The notes beneath the pieces were generated by a model, which ran no database searches, was not told the DNA's origin, and worked only from the letters and a program-made list of their open reading frames with translations. This document shows positions 44,519 to 52,285 of a DNA stretch of 64,000 bases, piece after piece. How positions within the stretch are numbered: the stretch's first letter is position 1; the number at the start of each line of letters is the position of its first letter. Position numbers and translations under genes: made by a program. The stretch lies in assembly GCA_020137815.1 (NCBI GenBank), contig CM035353.1, positions 4,393,210 through 4,457,209 of the forward strand, given 5' to 3'. The DNA comes from Hormiphora californensis. Taxonomy: Eukaryota; Ctenophora; Tentaculata; Cydippida; Pleurobrachiidae.

Positions 44519-44635
44519 ATGACCCTCAGCCTCACCACAGAGTCGGACACACAGACTGAGTCAGGCAGCCCGTTACTATCACTACTGGGTGGGTTAGAGC
44601 AGACTCCGGGTTCTGCATCCCGCATTAGTGAATAA
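44519..44635 (+). CDS. Family 1 peptide, copy 1 (38 aa)
   Basis: ATG to TAA, 39 codons, after CACACGCAATCACCACGCA. The peptide is Ser/Thr/Gly/Leu-rich (TESDTQTESGSPLLSLLGGL). The frame is maintained in copies at 51,186 (38 aa) and, strongly diverged, at 61,340 (35 aa; shared LSLLGxLxEQTPG core), which suggests selection on the protein. G|GTGGGT in the middle could be a donor, making this a first exon. No known domain. Confidence 0.55.
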   Translation: MTLSLTTESDTQTESGSPLLSLLGGLEQTPGSASRISE

Positions 44636-44717
44636 TTGAAGAAGAAAGGTCCACGGAGGATTCAATAATTAGAACAATGTATTTTGTTGCCCGGTAGCTG
44701 TCACCAGTTCTGAAATC

Positions 44718-44994
44718 ATGGACATCGACGAAATTTCTGAGATGCAGCTGCTAGAAGGACATGTACATGTACAACAATTGCACTGAGATGGACACAGTTG
44801 TGGGCAGGATGAAGTTTAGAGGCACGGTTTATCGAGAGAGACCAGAGCTACTCTACAGAGTTGGAGAAATAATGCTCCTTGATGTCATGGAGACGTCTGC
44901 AGACCTAGTTTTCCACTTCGTTCTCCTAGCTCCGTTCCTAAACAAGGCTGGACTATTATACCAGCAGAGTTTAACCAAGCCCCATGTAAAATAA
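44718..44994 (+). pseudogene. Family 2 start fused to glycoprotein-like fragment
   Basis: Begins with the family 2 start (MDIDEISEMQLLEG), jumps to EMDTVVGRM, and is then joined in frame to KFRGTVYRERPELL, which in the 49-kb copy belongs to the next exon. The joint falls at a shared ATG, as in a microhomology-mediated deletion that also removes the intron. The frame ends with the diverged tail SLTKPHVK. It is a deletion derivative of the gene at 48,682-49,617. Confidence 0.55.
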
Positions 44995-45026
44995 CGGAAA
45001 TAGACACTGAGATGGACACAGTTGTG

Positions 45027-45133
45027 TGTATTACCGGCACACATTTAAAGGTTAGAATTAGGGCGGGCTGGATTGTCTCGTATCATTTAAAGCACTGTTA
45101 CTAATGAATAGATAAAGAATAAAAGATCTGTTT
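45027..45133 (+). repeat. Repeat R, copy 1
   Basis: TTACCGGCACACATTTAAAG...GGGCGGGCTGGATTGTCTCG...ATAAAGAATAAAAGATCTG. This 110-160 bp cassette lies upstream of family 5 starts and recurs at 45,722, 46,408, 48,107, 48,584 and 51,610. Confidence 0.85.
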
Positions 45134-45200
45134 TAGCTGATTTAGTAACTATTTCTTCTTCTGCAATCTGCAAGACACAGTTTATCACTTTGAAACAAAA

Positions 45201-45736
45201 ATGTCTCTGGCTGAGGGTGGTGCGGCAATGGTAGGCGGTAAATGTTAACCAGATCTGTGAGAATTTCGCACGTTTTTGCCCATAACTCAGTCATTTCTTG
45301 ACCATAACTCAGCCATTTCTTGACCAAATTGGTCAATAAATGACTGAGTTATGGACAAAAACGTGGTTTTGCACGTACGTTTTCTCTCAGATCTGGTTAA
45401 CATTTACCGCCTACCTGCGGCAATGGGCCGCTCCACCCACAGGGACGATGGTACGAACACCTCTGCAGACAATTCCTGCTGGAAGGCGGAGGTTTGGAAG
45501 GCACAAATGGCAGCACTATAGCGAGACCGGTAACACCTCCCCTACAAGGCTCTAGAAGATATGTTCTTCCAATTAAACCGGGTGGACTCTATCCCACTCC
45601 GCAGTAAAACTCTCTACCTGGAGAAGACCCACAGAAAACGTGCAATCCGACAGGTTGACCTATTCATCACTCTGTCAGCAGGCAGTAAACAGGCAGCTAA
45701 AACCCTGCTTTGGGAATCAACATTTAAAGGTTAGAA
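45201..45736 (+). pseudogene. Family 5 gene, copy with MITE in its start region
   Basis: ATG 45,201 opens MSLAEGGAAM and is interrupted by a MITE at 45,230-45,415. Beyond it come the continuation, a frame change, then NRVDSIPLRSKTLYLEKTH, RQVDLFITLSAGSKQAAKTL and LWEST, where it is cut off and joined to repeat R. The empty site is in the paralogue at 46,810. Two frames are used, so splicing or indels must connect them. Confidence 0.6.
45230..45415. mobile_element. Mutator-like MITE with 9-bp target duplication
   Basis: Inverted ends GGTAGGCGGTAAATGTTAAC and complement are flanked by TGCGGCAAT on both sides (45,221-45,229; 45,416-45,424). The paralogue at 46,810-46,968 has this site once without the insert. 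A 9-bp duplication points to the MULE superfamily. A nested inverted repeat (CATAACTCAGTCATT) lies in the interior. Confidence 0.85.
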
Positions 45737-45831
45737 TTAGCACATATATAAAAGGTTATAATTAGGGCGGGATGGATTGTCTCGTATCATTTAAAGCACT
45801 GTTGCTAATGGATATAGATAAAGAATAAAAT
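45722..45831 (+). repeat. Repeat R, copy 2
   Basis: Contains ATATATAAAAGGTTATAATT and GGGCGGGATGGATTGTCTCG; fused directly to the truncated family 5 body on the left and to the family 3 gene on the right. Confidence 0.8.
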
Positions 45832-45845
45832 TTAGCGAATCAATA

Positions 45846-46142
45846 TGGTACGATCAGATAATGGGGAGGAAAATATGTCGGAGGGGGAGATAGAGGTGTA
45901 TGGAAACTCTCTTCCAAACGTATGTGCAGGATGAAGGAATGCAGCGGCATTCTAGAAGATCACCGGGGGGTGGCGCACATCAACATGTACGGGACGCTAA
46001 TTTGCGTGGGGTGAAGTAATACATTGGCGGGGATCATGATTGACATTTCCATGGGGAAACACATCCTAGACACGGAGGGGTACGGGGAACAACACGGCTA
46101 TCGGGACGTTATGGAGTACACCCGGGGGGGGGGGGGGGGGGG
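45846..46142 (+). pseudogene. Family 3 gene, copy 2, truncated at the G-run
   Basis: Begins with the same MVRSDNGEENMSEGEIEVY as the 49.9-kb copy, has small indels, and reaches TACACCC followed by 19 G. Unlike the other copies it then leaves the family: the shared helical module is absent and unrelated sequence follows, so the G-run is a recombination point. Confidence 0.65.
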
Positions 46143-46205
46143 ACCCACCTGCTATACATAAGAAAAATAGGATGAAATATTTGAAGCTATAGCTTCACCG
46201 ACAAA

Positions 46206-46337
46206 CAAAAAGAAAGGAACAGGCCCAGCCTCAAACTGAGGTCCAGGGTGCGGTGAAGGTCCGTGTGAGACTGACCCTCCTAGAGGAGAATACAATTAAT
46301 ATACCCTCCAAGCAGGTGCCATATAACATAATGTAAT
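46206..46337 (+). CDS. Coding-like fragment of unknown family
   Basis: About 43 codons open on the plus strand (QTEVQGAVKVRVRLTLLEEN, then IPSKQVPYNIM) ending at TAA. It follows the G-run breakpoint of family 3 copy 2 and precedes the conserved hairpin at 46,346. It resembles an internal piece of a globular protein but has no counterpart in the window. Confidence 0.3.
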
Positions 46338-46345
46338 ATAATAAT

Positions 46346-46379
46346 GTGGTATCCAGTGGCCTGAGCCATTGGATACCAC
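46346..46379. ncRNA. Conserved 15-bp hairpin, copy 1
   Basis: GTGGTATCCAGTGGC - CTGA - GCCATTGGATACCAC: a 15-bp stem with one G-T position. Copies at 48,352 (perfect stem) and 48,513 (G-C changed to A-T in the pair) retain pairing. It is followed by a further small inverted repeat, GGGT...ACCC, and repeat R. An RNA structure is inferred from the paired change only. Confidence 0.5.
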
Positions 46380-46407
46380 GGTAACTGCATAGGGTAGAGG
46401 GCCAGCG

Positions 46408-46567
46408 ACCCTAACATAAATTACGGATAAAGATAATTTATTAGTTTAGTTGTATAGTATATATTACCGGCGCACATATATAAAAGGTTAGAATTAGGGC
46501 GGGCTGGATTGTCTCGTATCATTTAAAGCACTGTTGCTAATGGATAGATAAAGAACAAAAGATCTGC
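46408..46567 (+). repeat. Repeat R, copy 3
   Basis: Fullest copy: ACATAAATTACGGATAAAGA...TTACCGGCGCACATATATAA...AAAGATCTGCATTC. It leads into the family 5 promoter at 46,689. Confidence 0.85.
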
Positions 46568-46688
46568 ATTCTATTAAACTTTGTAAACTAACTCTCCCCT
46601 GAACAGATAACAGCTACATGATGGAGAGAAGAAGAAGATAAATGTGTGGTCCGGTGGTCACGCAGGTCGGATGCCCTGGAAGACGACG

Positions 46689-46696
46689 TATAAAAG
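46689..46696 (+). promoter_or_regulatory. TATA box of family 5 gene
   Basis: TATAAAAG lies 121 bp before the ATG at 46,810. The same promoter context (GGTCGGATGCCC...GAGAGAGAAAAGAC) is at 51,840-51,910, where a different part of the gene body follows. Confidence 0.6.
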
Positions 46697-46809
46697 GAGA
46701 GAGAGAAAAGACTGAGCTGCTGTAGTGTGATATTATTTTGTATCTGTTTTAGCCGATTAAGTAAATATTTCTTTGGCTGCAAAGACACAGTTTATTAATT
46801 TGAAATAAA

Positions 46810-46968
46810 ATGTCACTGGCTGAGGGTGGTGCGGCAATGGGCCGCAGGGACTATGGTACGAACACATCGGACTTCCTACTGGAAGGCGGAGGTATGGAAG
46901 TCACAAATGGCAGCACTACACCAAGACCAGATGATGACTACCATGGGAATTCCAATCTGACAGACTAG
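46810..46968 (+). CDS. Family 5 N-terminal copy, 52 aa, MITE-free
   Basis: MSLAEGGAAMGRRDYGTNTS ... to TAG at 46,966. It has a polar Gly/Asp/Thr-rich composition with no transmembrane segment. It is the empty-site version of 45,201 and lacks the PLRS/QAAKTL body, so it ends early or would be spliced. After it come 260 bp with no gene before the family 4 fragment at 47,234. Confidence 0.5.
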   Translation: MSLAEGGAAMGRRDYGTNTSDFLLEGGGMEVTNGSTTPRPDDDYHGNSNLTD

Positions 46969-47233
46969 TTAGCCATTGCACTAACACTTGTCCCGCTCTA
47001 GAAAATACTGAACTTTTTCCTGGAATTAATAAAACAGTACATTTCTTATATTCTTGCACGATATTATATGTTTATATTATATATTGTTTGGTGAGGCTCA
47101 GAGCTGTTCGCGAATACCTATAGAGTTTGTCGAGGTGCACCTAGACCGTGTGAGAGAAAAAGACGAGGTTAAACTTCGAATGGAATTTATAAGTGGTGAT
47201 CAACGCCTCAGGAGCACAGTCCTTATATAACAT

Positions 47234-47524
47234 GCACCAGCGCGGCCTGGGTTGATAGCAGCTGCTAAGGCTATCTTTGTGGAGGCGTCAGTGGGTTTAC
47301 GACGGGAGTTGGCGCACGGAGACGTCCTCTCTATCCTCCGAGAGGGAGATCAACTCACCGAAGCGATATGGAAGTACGGTTACCAGACCACGTTCCCCGG
47401 TCGAGTTGATTGGGGAAGTAGCTCAGGTGGTGAGCCATCTGGTAGACAGAAACGGGGACCACCCCCGGCGGGCCCTAATTGGCCCAATCCCCAATCCCCA
47501 TTTTTGGAGGGGAAAATGCCCTGA
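47234..47524 (+). pseudogene. Family 4 gene fragment with helical module
   Basis: The frame RPGLIAAAKAIFVEASVGLR ... EAIWKYGYQTTFPGR aligns over about 52 residues with the C-terminal half of the gene at 54,522 (RPGVLAAAKELFTATGKS ... TLWEYGRQRRFP). A Gly/Pro-rich tail follows, with a stop at 47,522. The next base run (GGAGGGGAAAATGCCCTGAC) is the family 1 initiator region, so this gene has been fused onto a family 1 leader and replaced its TATA box. Confidence 0.6.
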
Positions 47525-47684
47525 CAGACACTTTAAACTCGTAGTAAGAGTCATTTTACTGTAGTTAAGAGACTTTTGATTAGTAATTAGTATAAAGCTA
47601 CTACATTATATTTAGTTCTAACCCAGTATATTCGGTTTTTAGTACTTCGTTTCTATAATAAACACCACACGCAATCACCATGCA

Positions 47685-47717
47685 ATGACCCTCGGCCTCA
47701 CCACAGAGTCGGACTGA
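47685..47717 (+). pseudogene. Family 1 peptide, copy 2 (8-base deletion)
   Basis: ATGACCCTCGGCCTCACCAC continues to TCGGAC, then lacks ACACAGAC, giving a TGA after 10 codons. Its promoter TATA is also missing, so this copy is doubly disabled. Confidence 0.7.
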
Positions 47718-47875
47718 GTCAGGCAACCCGTTACTATCACTACTGGGTGGGTTAAAGCAGACTCCGGGTTCTGCATCCCGCATTAGTGAATAATTGAAGA
47801 AGAAAGGTCCACGGAGGATTCAATAATTAGAGCAATGTATTTTGTTGCCCGGTAGCTGTCACCAGTTCTGAAATC

Positions 47876-48010
47876 ATGGACATCGATGAAATTTCTGAGA
47901 TGCAGCTGCTAGAAGGACCTACATGTTCAACAATTGCTGCCGTACATGCTGACGCAACAACGCAGACTACTTTCAGGTCACCATTCTCCACGCCGGCAGC
48001 AGAAGAGTAA
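47876..48010 (+). CDS. Family 2 N-terminal copy (44 aa)
   Basis: MDIDEISEMQLLEGP, then Thr/Ala-rich sequence ending STPAAEE and TAA. Directly after, another frame reads KITEIDIEMQDTVVGRM, the beginning of the coiled-coil part seen at 48,920, so the original gene probably continued and a shift or intron separates the two. It lies about 160 bp after the family 1 peptide, the same order as at 44.5 kb and 51.2 kb. Confidence 0.5.
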   Translation: MDIDEISEMQLLEGPTCSTIAAVHADATTQTTFRSPFSTPAAEE

Positions 48011-48106
48011 AATTACGGAAATAGACATTGAGATGCAGGACACAGTTGTGGGCAGGATGGCCTGAGCCATACCACGATAACTGCATAGGGTAGAGGGCCA
48101 GGTACC

Positions 48107-48240
48107 CTAACATAAATTACGGATATCATAAATTACGGATAAAGATAATTTATTAGTTTAGTGTAGTATATATTACCGACGCTTAAAGGTTAGAATTACG
48201 GCGGGCTGGATTGTCTCGTATTATTTAGCACTGTTGCTGT
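48107..48240 (+). repeat. Repeat R, copy 4
   Basis: ACATAAATTACGGATATCAT...GGCGGGCTGGATTGTCTCG with a short internal duplication of ATAAATTACGGATA. Confidence 0.8.
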
Positions 48241-48351
48241 ACAACTAGCGAGAGTGTGATTGGACATTTATCAGTATTAACATGTTTTGTAGTTTTAGAA
48301 TGTGATTCTATAATATAATCTCTAAACTTTAATCTAAATTTTAATCAAAGT

Positions 48352-48385
48352 GTGGTATCCAGTGGCCTGAGCCACTGGATACCAC
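48352..48385. ncRNA. Conserved 15-bp hairpin, copy 2 (perfect)
   Basis: GTGGTATCCAGTGGC - CTGA - GCCACTGGATACCAC, perfectly paired. It is preceded by TTTTAATCAAAG, also present before copy 3. Confidence 0.6.
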
Positions 48386-48439
48386 GGCAACTGCATACTT
48401 TCCGCTCGTTCTCTCCGCACTGTCACCAGTTCTGAAATC

Positions 48440-48505
48440 ATGGACATCGACAAATGGTGGCTTCGGTGGGATGCCGATAAGAACAGCCCGGATGGTTTAC
48501 TTTAA
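48440..48505 (+). pseudogene. Family 2 start, copy fused to other sequence
   Basis: MDID is followed by an unrelated KWWLRWDADKNSPDGLL and a stop. The upstream CACCAGTTCTGAAATC leader is conserved. It is a recombinant fragment. Confidence 0.45.
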
Positions 48506-48512
48506 TCAAAAT

Positions 48513-48546
48513 GTGGTATCCAATGGCCTGAGCCATTGAATACCAC
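48513..48546. ncRNA. Conserved 15-bp hairpin, copy 3
   Basis: GTGGTATCCAATGGC - CTGA - GCCATTGAATACCAC: the variable pair is A-T rather than G-C, keeping the stem, with one other mismatch. Confidence 0.55.
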
Positions 48547-48583
48547 GATAACTGCATAGGGTAGAGGGCCAGCGACCCTAACA

Positions 48584-48690
48584 TAAATTACGGATAAAGA
48601 TAATTTATTAGTTTAGTGTAGTATATATTACCGGCGCATATATAAAAGGTTAAAATTAGGGTGGGCTGGATTGTCTCGTTGCTAATTGTT
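48584..48690 (+). repeat. Repeat R, copy 5
   Basis: Joins directly to the open frame of the 48.68-kb gene at GGATTGTCTCGTTGCTAATT; it may act as its promoter or leader (ATATATAAAAGG at about 48,638). Confidence 0.8.
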
Positions 48691-49617
48691 GCTGTTGGCG
48701 GCAAAAGTGGAGCACAAGCAGGCATGGAATTCGCAGAAACCTGTGCAAAATATGGAAGGGACTCTCTAGTGGGGGACTTCATACACGCATACGGCCAAAA
48801 CCCGATAATACACAAGTATTCCAAGATCCTGTGGAGACATATCCGCACCTCGAGAAAGGTGAAGAAGATTTGGTACAAGGGTTTGAATGATATTGTGAAC
48901 GGTGAGCTGTCGGCGGCCCAAAAAGTCGATACTGAGATGGACACAGTGGTGGGCAGGATGGCCGCAATGGACGCCCTGTTGGCGACAAAAGCGACGCTGC
49001 TGACCGAGATCGATCGGTTTGGTCTCAGAAAGCCGAAACGTGTATCGGATTACGACATTCGAGTTATTTGATACGGTACGAGAGGCTATAAATACGGCGG
49101 TAAACGTACGGAGGACACCAGAACAGCTGCGGAAAAAGCAGCTAAGAGACTGCAACATTTGTCCAGAGACATAGTCCCTGAGGACGCAGGAGAGGGTAAG
49201 TGAGGGGCCATTTTCGGAGGAGGGTGATCCGAAGCAGACAAAGTGTTTGAAGCTAAATTTAATTCACTATAATTCTCAGCCCCCATGCAAGGAAAACTCA
49301 ACACCAAAGTGAGCAGCACGCTCACTCTGCAAGATCTGTCAAAGATCGTGGAAAACAACATGAAGTTTAGAGGCACGGTTTATCGAGAGAGACCAGAGCT
49401 ACTCTACAGAGTTGGAGAAATAATGATCCTTGATGTCATGGAGACATCTGCAGACCTAGTTTTCCACTTCGTTCTCCTAGCTCCGTTCCTAAACAAGGCT
49501 GGACTATACCAGACCTACACTCCAGTACAAGTTCCAGTTTACATCAACGAATCCTGCTTCATCATGAAAACACCTGACACCTTGATAATGGACGATAAAT
49601 CTTTCTACGAGGTATAG
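48682..49617 (+). CDS. Spliced gene: coiled-coil domain plus possible envelope-like domain
   Basis: Exon 1 (about 48,682-49,195) encodes a Gly/Ala-rich start (AVGGKSGAQAGMEF), a basic region, and a helical segment EMDTVVGRMAAMDALLATK shared with family 2. An in-frame TGA at 49,069-49,071 interrupts it, after which the same frame continues to a donor (GTAAGT at 49,196). The intron is 84 bp, ending TTCTCAG at 49,279. Exon 2 (49,280-49,617) joins in frame and includes ETSADLVFHFVLLAPFLNKA and TPVQVPVYINESC. Its pattern faintly recalls F-type fusion glycoproteins of invertebrate viruses and errantiviruses, but this is a weak impression. No transmembrane anchor follows. It could equally be an unknown host gene. 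Confidence 0.45.
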
Positions 49618-49870
49618 ACGACACAGTGTTCCGAATTTGAGGACATCACTATTTGTCAACAAGACATACCCTAGTCAGAATATAATATGTATTTTTTTCG
49701 ATAATATGTATTAAATACGGGCGTGAATAGATATTTAATACGTATTATAAGCCTAGAATAAGTAAAGTCAAAATTTTTTGTCTGAGCAGTTTGGTAACTT
49801 CATTTGTCATATCATTGGGAGGGGAAAAAAGTATTATAATTAAGCTCATTCCTCGATTTAGTGAATCAAT

Positions 49871-50344
49871 ATGGTACGATCAGATAATGGGGAGGAAAAT
49901 ATGTCGGAGGGGGAGATAGAGGTGTATGGAAACTCTCTTCCAAACGTATGTGGGATGAAGGAATGCAGCAGCATTCTAGAAGATCACCGGGGGGCGGCGC
50001 ACATCAACATGTACGGGACGCTAATTTGCGTGGGGTGCAGTATTACATTGACGGGGATCATGATTGACATTTCCGTGGGGAAACACATCCTAGACACGGA
50101 GGGGTACGGGGAACAACACGGCTATCGGGATGTTATGGAGTACACCCGGGGGGGGGGGGGGGGGGGTCTGGACACCCCTAGACATAGGGCTGCGGCTGCC
50201 TCGCATTATCTATTTAGGGCAACTGAAGCGACCAAGGAGTTGCTTCTAAATTTGGAATTGTCAGTGGAGGGTATAAGGGATCTATTAGATACGGTTTTGC
50301 GGTTCGCAATTAAAAGGACCGAGATACTCACCGCGGTCATCTAA
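49871..50344 (+). CDS. Family 3 gene, copy 3 (157 aa, longest open)
   Basis: Preceded by the conserved leader TCATTTGTCATATCATTGGG. Residues 1-20 are acidic; 45-75 are hydrophobic with two Cys (MYGTLICVGCSITLTGIMID) and could form a membrane segment; then TEGYGEQHGYRDVMEYTR, six Gly encoded by a 19-base G-run, and the C-terminal helical module (RHRAAAASHYLFRATEATKE ... LDTVLRFAIKRTEI). The stop is TAA at 50,342. The module aligns with families 4 and 5. The product is unknown. Confidence 0.6.
   Translation: MVRSDNGEENMSEGEIEVYGNSLPNVCGMKECSSILEDHRGAAHINMYGTLICVGCSITLTGIMIDISVGKHILDTEGYGEQHGYRDVMEYTRGGGGGGLDTPRHRAAAASHYLFRATEATKELLLNLELSVEGIRDLLDTVLRFAIKRTEILTAVI
50148..50166 (+). repeat. G homopolymer, 19 bases, inside family 3 ORF
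   Basis: The corresponding runs are 14 G at 42,228-42,241 and 19 G at 46,124-46,142. A change not divisible by three moves the C-terminal module out of frame. Homopolymer length is also a common sequencing error. Confidence 0.9.
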
Positions 50345-50449
50345 TGGGGCCGATCGCCGGGTGGGTTAGTATTTGCATGCCTCTTTACTTTGTTGCCATA
50401 TTTGTTATTTTTCTTTTGGACCTAATAACTATCCCTCGCTAATTCGAGT

Positions 50450-50568
50450 CAAACCTGGCCTACGGACGGAACATCAGTCGGGCGAGGTTCTATAGGTCAA
50501 CTTGGGAGGCCATTGCGGGGGCTTCGGAAGGGAATACTGATTCAGTATCATCTGTAGAGGATCAGTGA
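50450..50568 (+). pseudogene. Family 6 C-terminal fragment
   Basis: NLAYGRNISRARFYRSTWEA followed by an acidic end (SVSSVEDQ) and TGA. Homologous to the end of the 35.46-kb gene (LAYGRNLSRVYSD). The joint to the upstream sequence CTCGCTAATTCGAGTCAA is where the 42.5-kb locus instead continues into an intron, so this is a recombination joint. Confidence 0.5.
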
Positions 50569-50780
50569 GTCTTTAACAATGAATTAATGTTCGAAATCTT
50601 GAGGAACAATATACTACCCCTCCGATGTAAACAGTACACTACCAAACAAAACAAAAAACTATTATAACTAGTTGCCTCATTCATGAGGAAAGAGGTGGAT
50701 ACGGGAGCCTCAAATCTGTGCTCCCTGTGAGCGAGTTATATTTTACATTATGTTGTGATTGGGAACTGCATTGGTGGTTA

Positions 50781-50995
50781 TGACGTCTCGGCGAACTACC
50801 TCTCGGCGAATTACCTCTCGGCGAATTACTCCTGCTCATTCTGGAGTGAAGTCTTGACGCTGATAATCCTCTTGCTGAATTCAGACTATTCATCAATCGA
50901 GACCAGCGATTAGGAGAAGGAACGAGTGATTATAACCGCATTAATCGAGGACTGTAGGAGACTTACTGCGTGGGTTGCTCATCGGACTATAAATA
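50781..50995 (+). promoter_or_regulatory. CRE-like/TATA promoter of family 1, copy 3
   Basis: TGACGTCT (50,781), three tandem copies of CTCGGCGAAYTACC (50,786-50,831) and TATAAATA (50,988). The 44-kb promoter has one CTCGGCGAATTAC copy; the 61-kb one has three diverged copies. Confidence 0.6.
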
Positions 50996-51185
50996 CAGGA
51001 CTGGAGGGGAAAACGCCCTGACAGACACTTCTTGTAAACTCGTAATAAGAGTCATTTTACTGTAGTTAAGAGACTTTTGATTATAAGTAATTAGTATAAA
51101 GCTATTGCATATTTAGTTCTAACCAAGTATATTCGGTTTTTAGTACTTCGTTTCTATAATAAACACCACACGCAATCACCACGCA

Positions 51186-51302
51186 ATGACCCTCGGCCTC
51201 ACCACAGAGTCGGACACACAGACTGAGTCAAGCAGCCCGTTACTATCACTACTGGGTGGGTTAGAGCAGACTCCGGGTTCTGCATCCCGCATTAGTGAAT
51301 AA
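51186..51302 (+). CDS. Family 1 peptide, copy 3 (38 aa)
   Basis: Open for 38 codons and differing from copy 1 by two residues (LGL for LSL; SSS for SGS). Promoter, leader and downstream family 2 start keep the same order and spacing as at 44.1-44.8 kb, so the two units are recent duplicates of one module. Confidence 0.6.
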   Translation: MTLGLTTESDTQTESSSPLLSLLGGLEQTPGSASRISE

Positions 51303-51384
51303 TTGAAGAAGAAAGGCCCACGGAGGATTCAATAATTAGAACAATGTATTTTGTTGCCCGGTAGCTGTCACCAGTTCTGAAATC

Positions 51385-51531
51385 ATGGACATCGATGAAA
51401 TTTCTGAAATGCAGCTGCTAGAAGGACCTACATGTAAAACAACTGCTGACGCAACAACGCAGACTACAGCTCCTGACTTTCAGGTCACCATTCTCCACGC
51501 CGGCAGCAGAAGAGTAAAATTACGGAAATAG
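51385..51531 (+). CDS. Family 2 copy (48 aa)
   Basis: MDIDEISEMQLLEGP then a diverged second half (CKTTADATTQTTAPDFQVTI) because of a small indel relative to 47,876, ending at TAG 51,529. The EMQDTVVGRM part follows in another frame and is fused at once to hairpin/repeat R sequence. Confidence 0.45.
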   Translation: MDIDEISEMQLLEGPTCKTTADATTQTTAPDFQVTILHAGSRRVKLRK

Positions 51532-51609
51532 ACATTGAGATGCAGGACACAGTTGTGGGCAGGATGGCCTGAGCCACTGGATACCACGATAACTTCATAG
51601 GGTAGACCA

Positions 51610-51770
51610 TAATAACATAAATTACGGATAAAGATAATTTATTAGTTTAGTGTAGTATATATTACCGACGCACATTTAAAGGTTAGAATTAGGGCGGGCT
51701 GGATTATCTTGTATCATTTAAACTGTTGCTAATGGATATAGATAAAGAATAAAAGATCTGCATTCTATTA
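51610..51770 (+). repeat. Repeat R, copy 6
   Basis: ATAACATAAATTACGGATAA...TTACCGACGCACATTTAAAG...AAAAGATCTGCATTC, as in copy 3, again upstream of a family 5 promoter. Confidence 0.85.
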
Positions 51771-51997
51771 TTCTTTCTCTCCTGAACAGATAACCGGCCT
51801 GACTATCAGCGGAGAAGATAGGACAGTGAATTGAGCTGAAGCTATGGTCGCAGATCGGATATGCCTCGGAAGTCGGAGTATAAGAGAGGAGAGAGGAGAG
51901 AAAAGACGGTTCCGTTATTTTGAATTATTTTTTACCTTTATCAAAGTGAGCTGCTACCTATTTCTTTGTCTGAAAACACTGCTTATTACTTTGAAAT

Positions 51998-52285
51998 GTG
52001 CTCTGGGAACCAACTGAACCGGTACGTCTGGCACTGGTGCAGAGTTCGCCTCTCCCGCTGATTCTTGGGGGTATAAACAGGACCATCGGGACCCTACACA
52101 AGTACGCCTACGATAGCGGATTCCCCCATAAGGAACAGGAAAGGGACAACACTGGTCCAAGCCTAGACCAGCTCCTCCGAAGAGCCCAAAACAAACGAAC
52201 TCCCGGAGATCTAGGCACAGGCTGAGGAGCTGCAGGACAGGGAAGATATTAAGCCCCCTCCCCACGAAGAGAGGAGGATAACACC
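51998..52285 (+). pseudogene. Family 5 body fused to its own promoter
   Basis: LWEPTEPVRLALVQSS, GGINRTIGTLHKYAYDSGFP, HKEQERDNTGPSLDQLLRR, then EELQDREDIKPPPHEERR in a shifted frame. The MSLAEGG start and PLRS region are deleted: the leader (CTTATTACTTTGAAAT) runs straight into the middle of the module. It supplies the C-terminal sequence missing from other copies. Confidence 0.55.

Noticed and set aside
44718-48505. Hepadnavirus core-like start (MDID)
   Set aside because: Only four residues agree and the rest is unrelated; coincidence.
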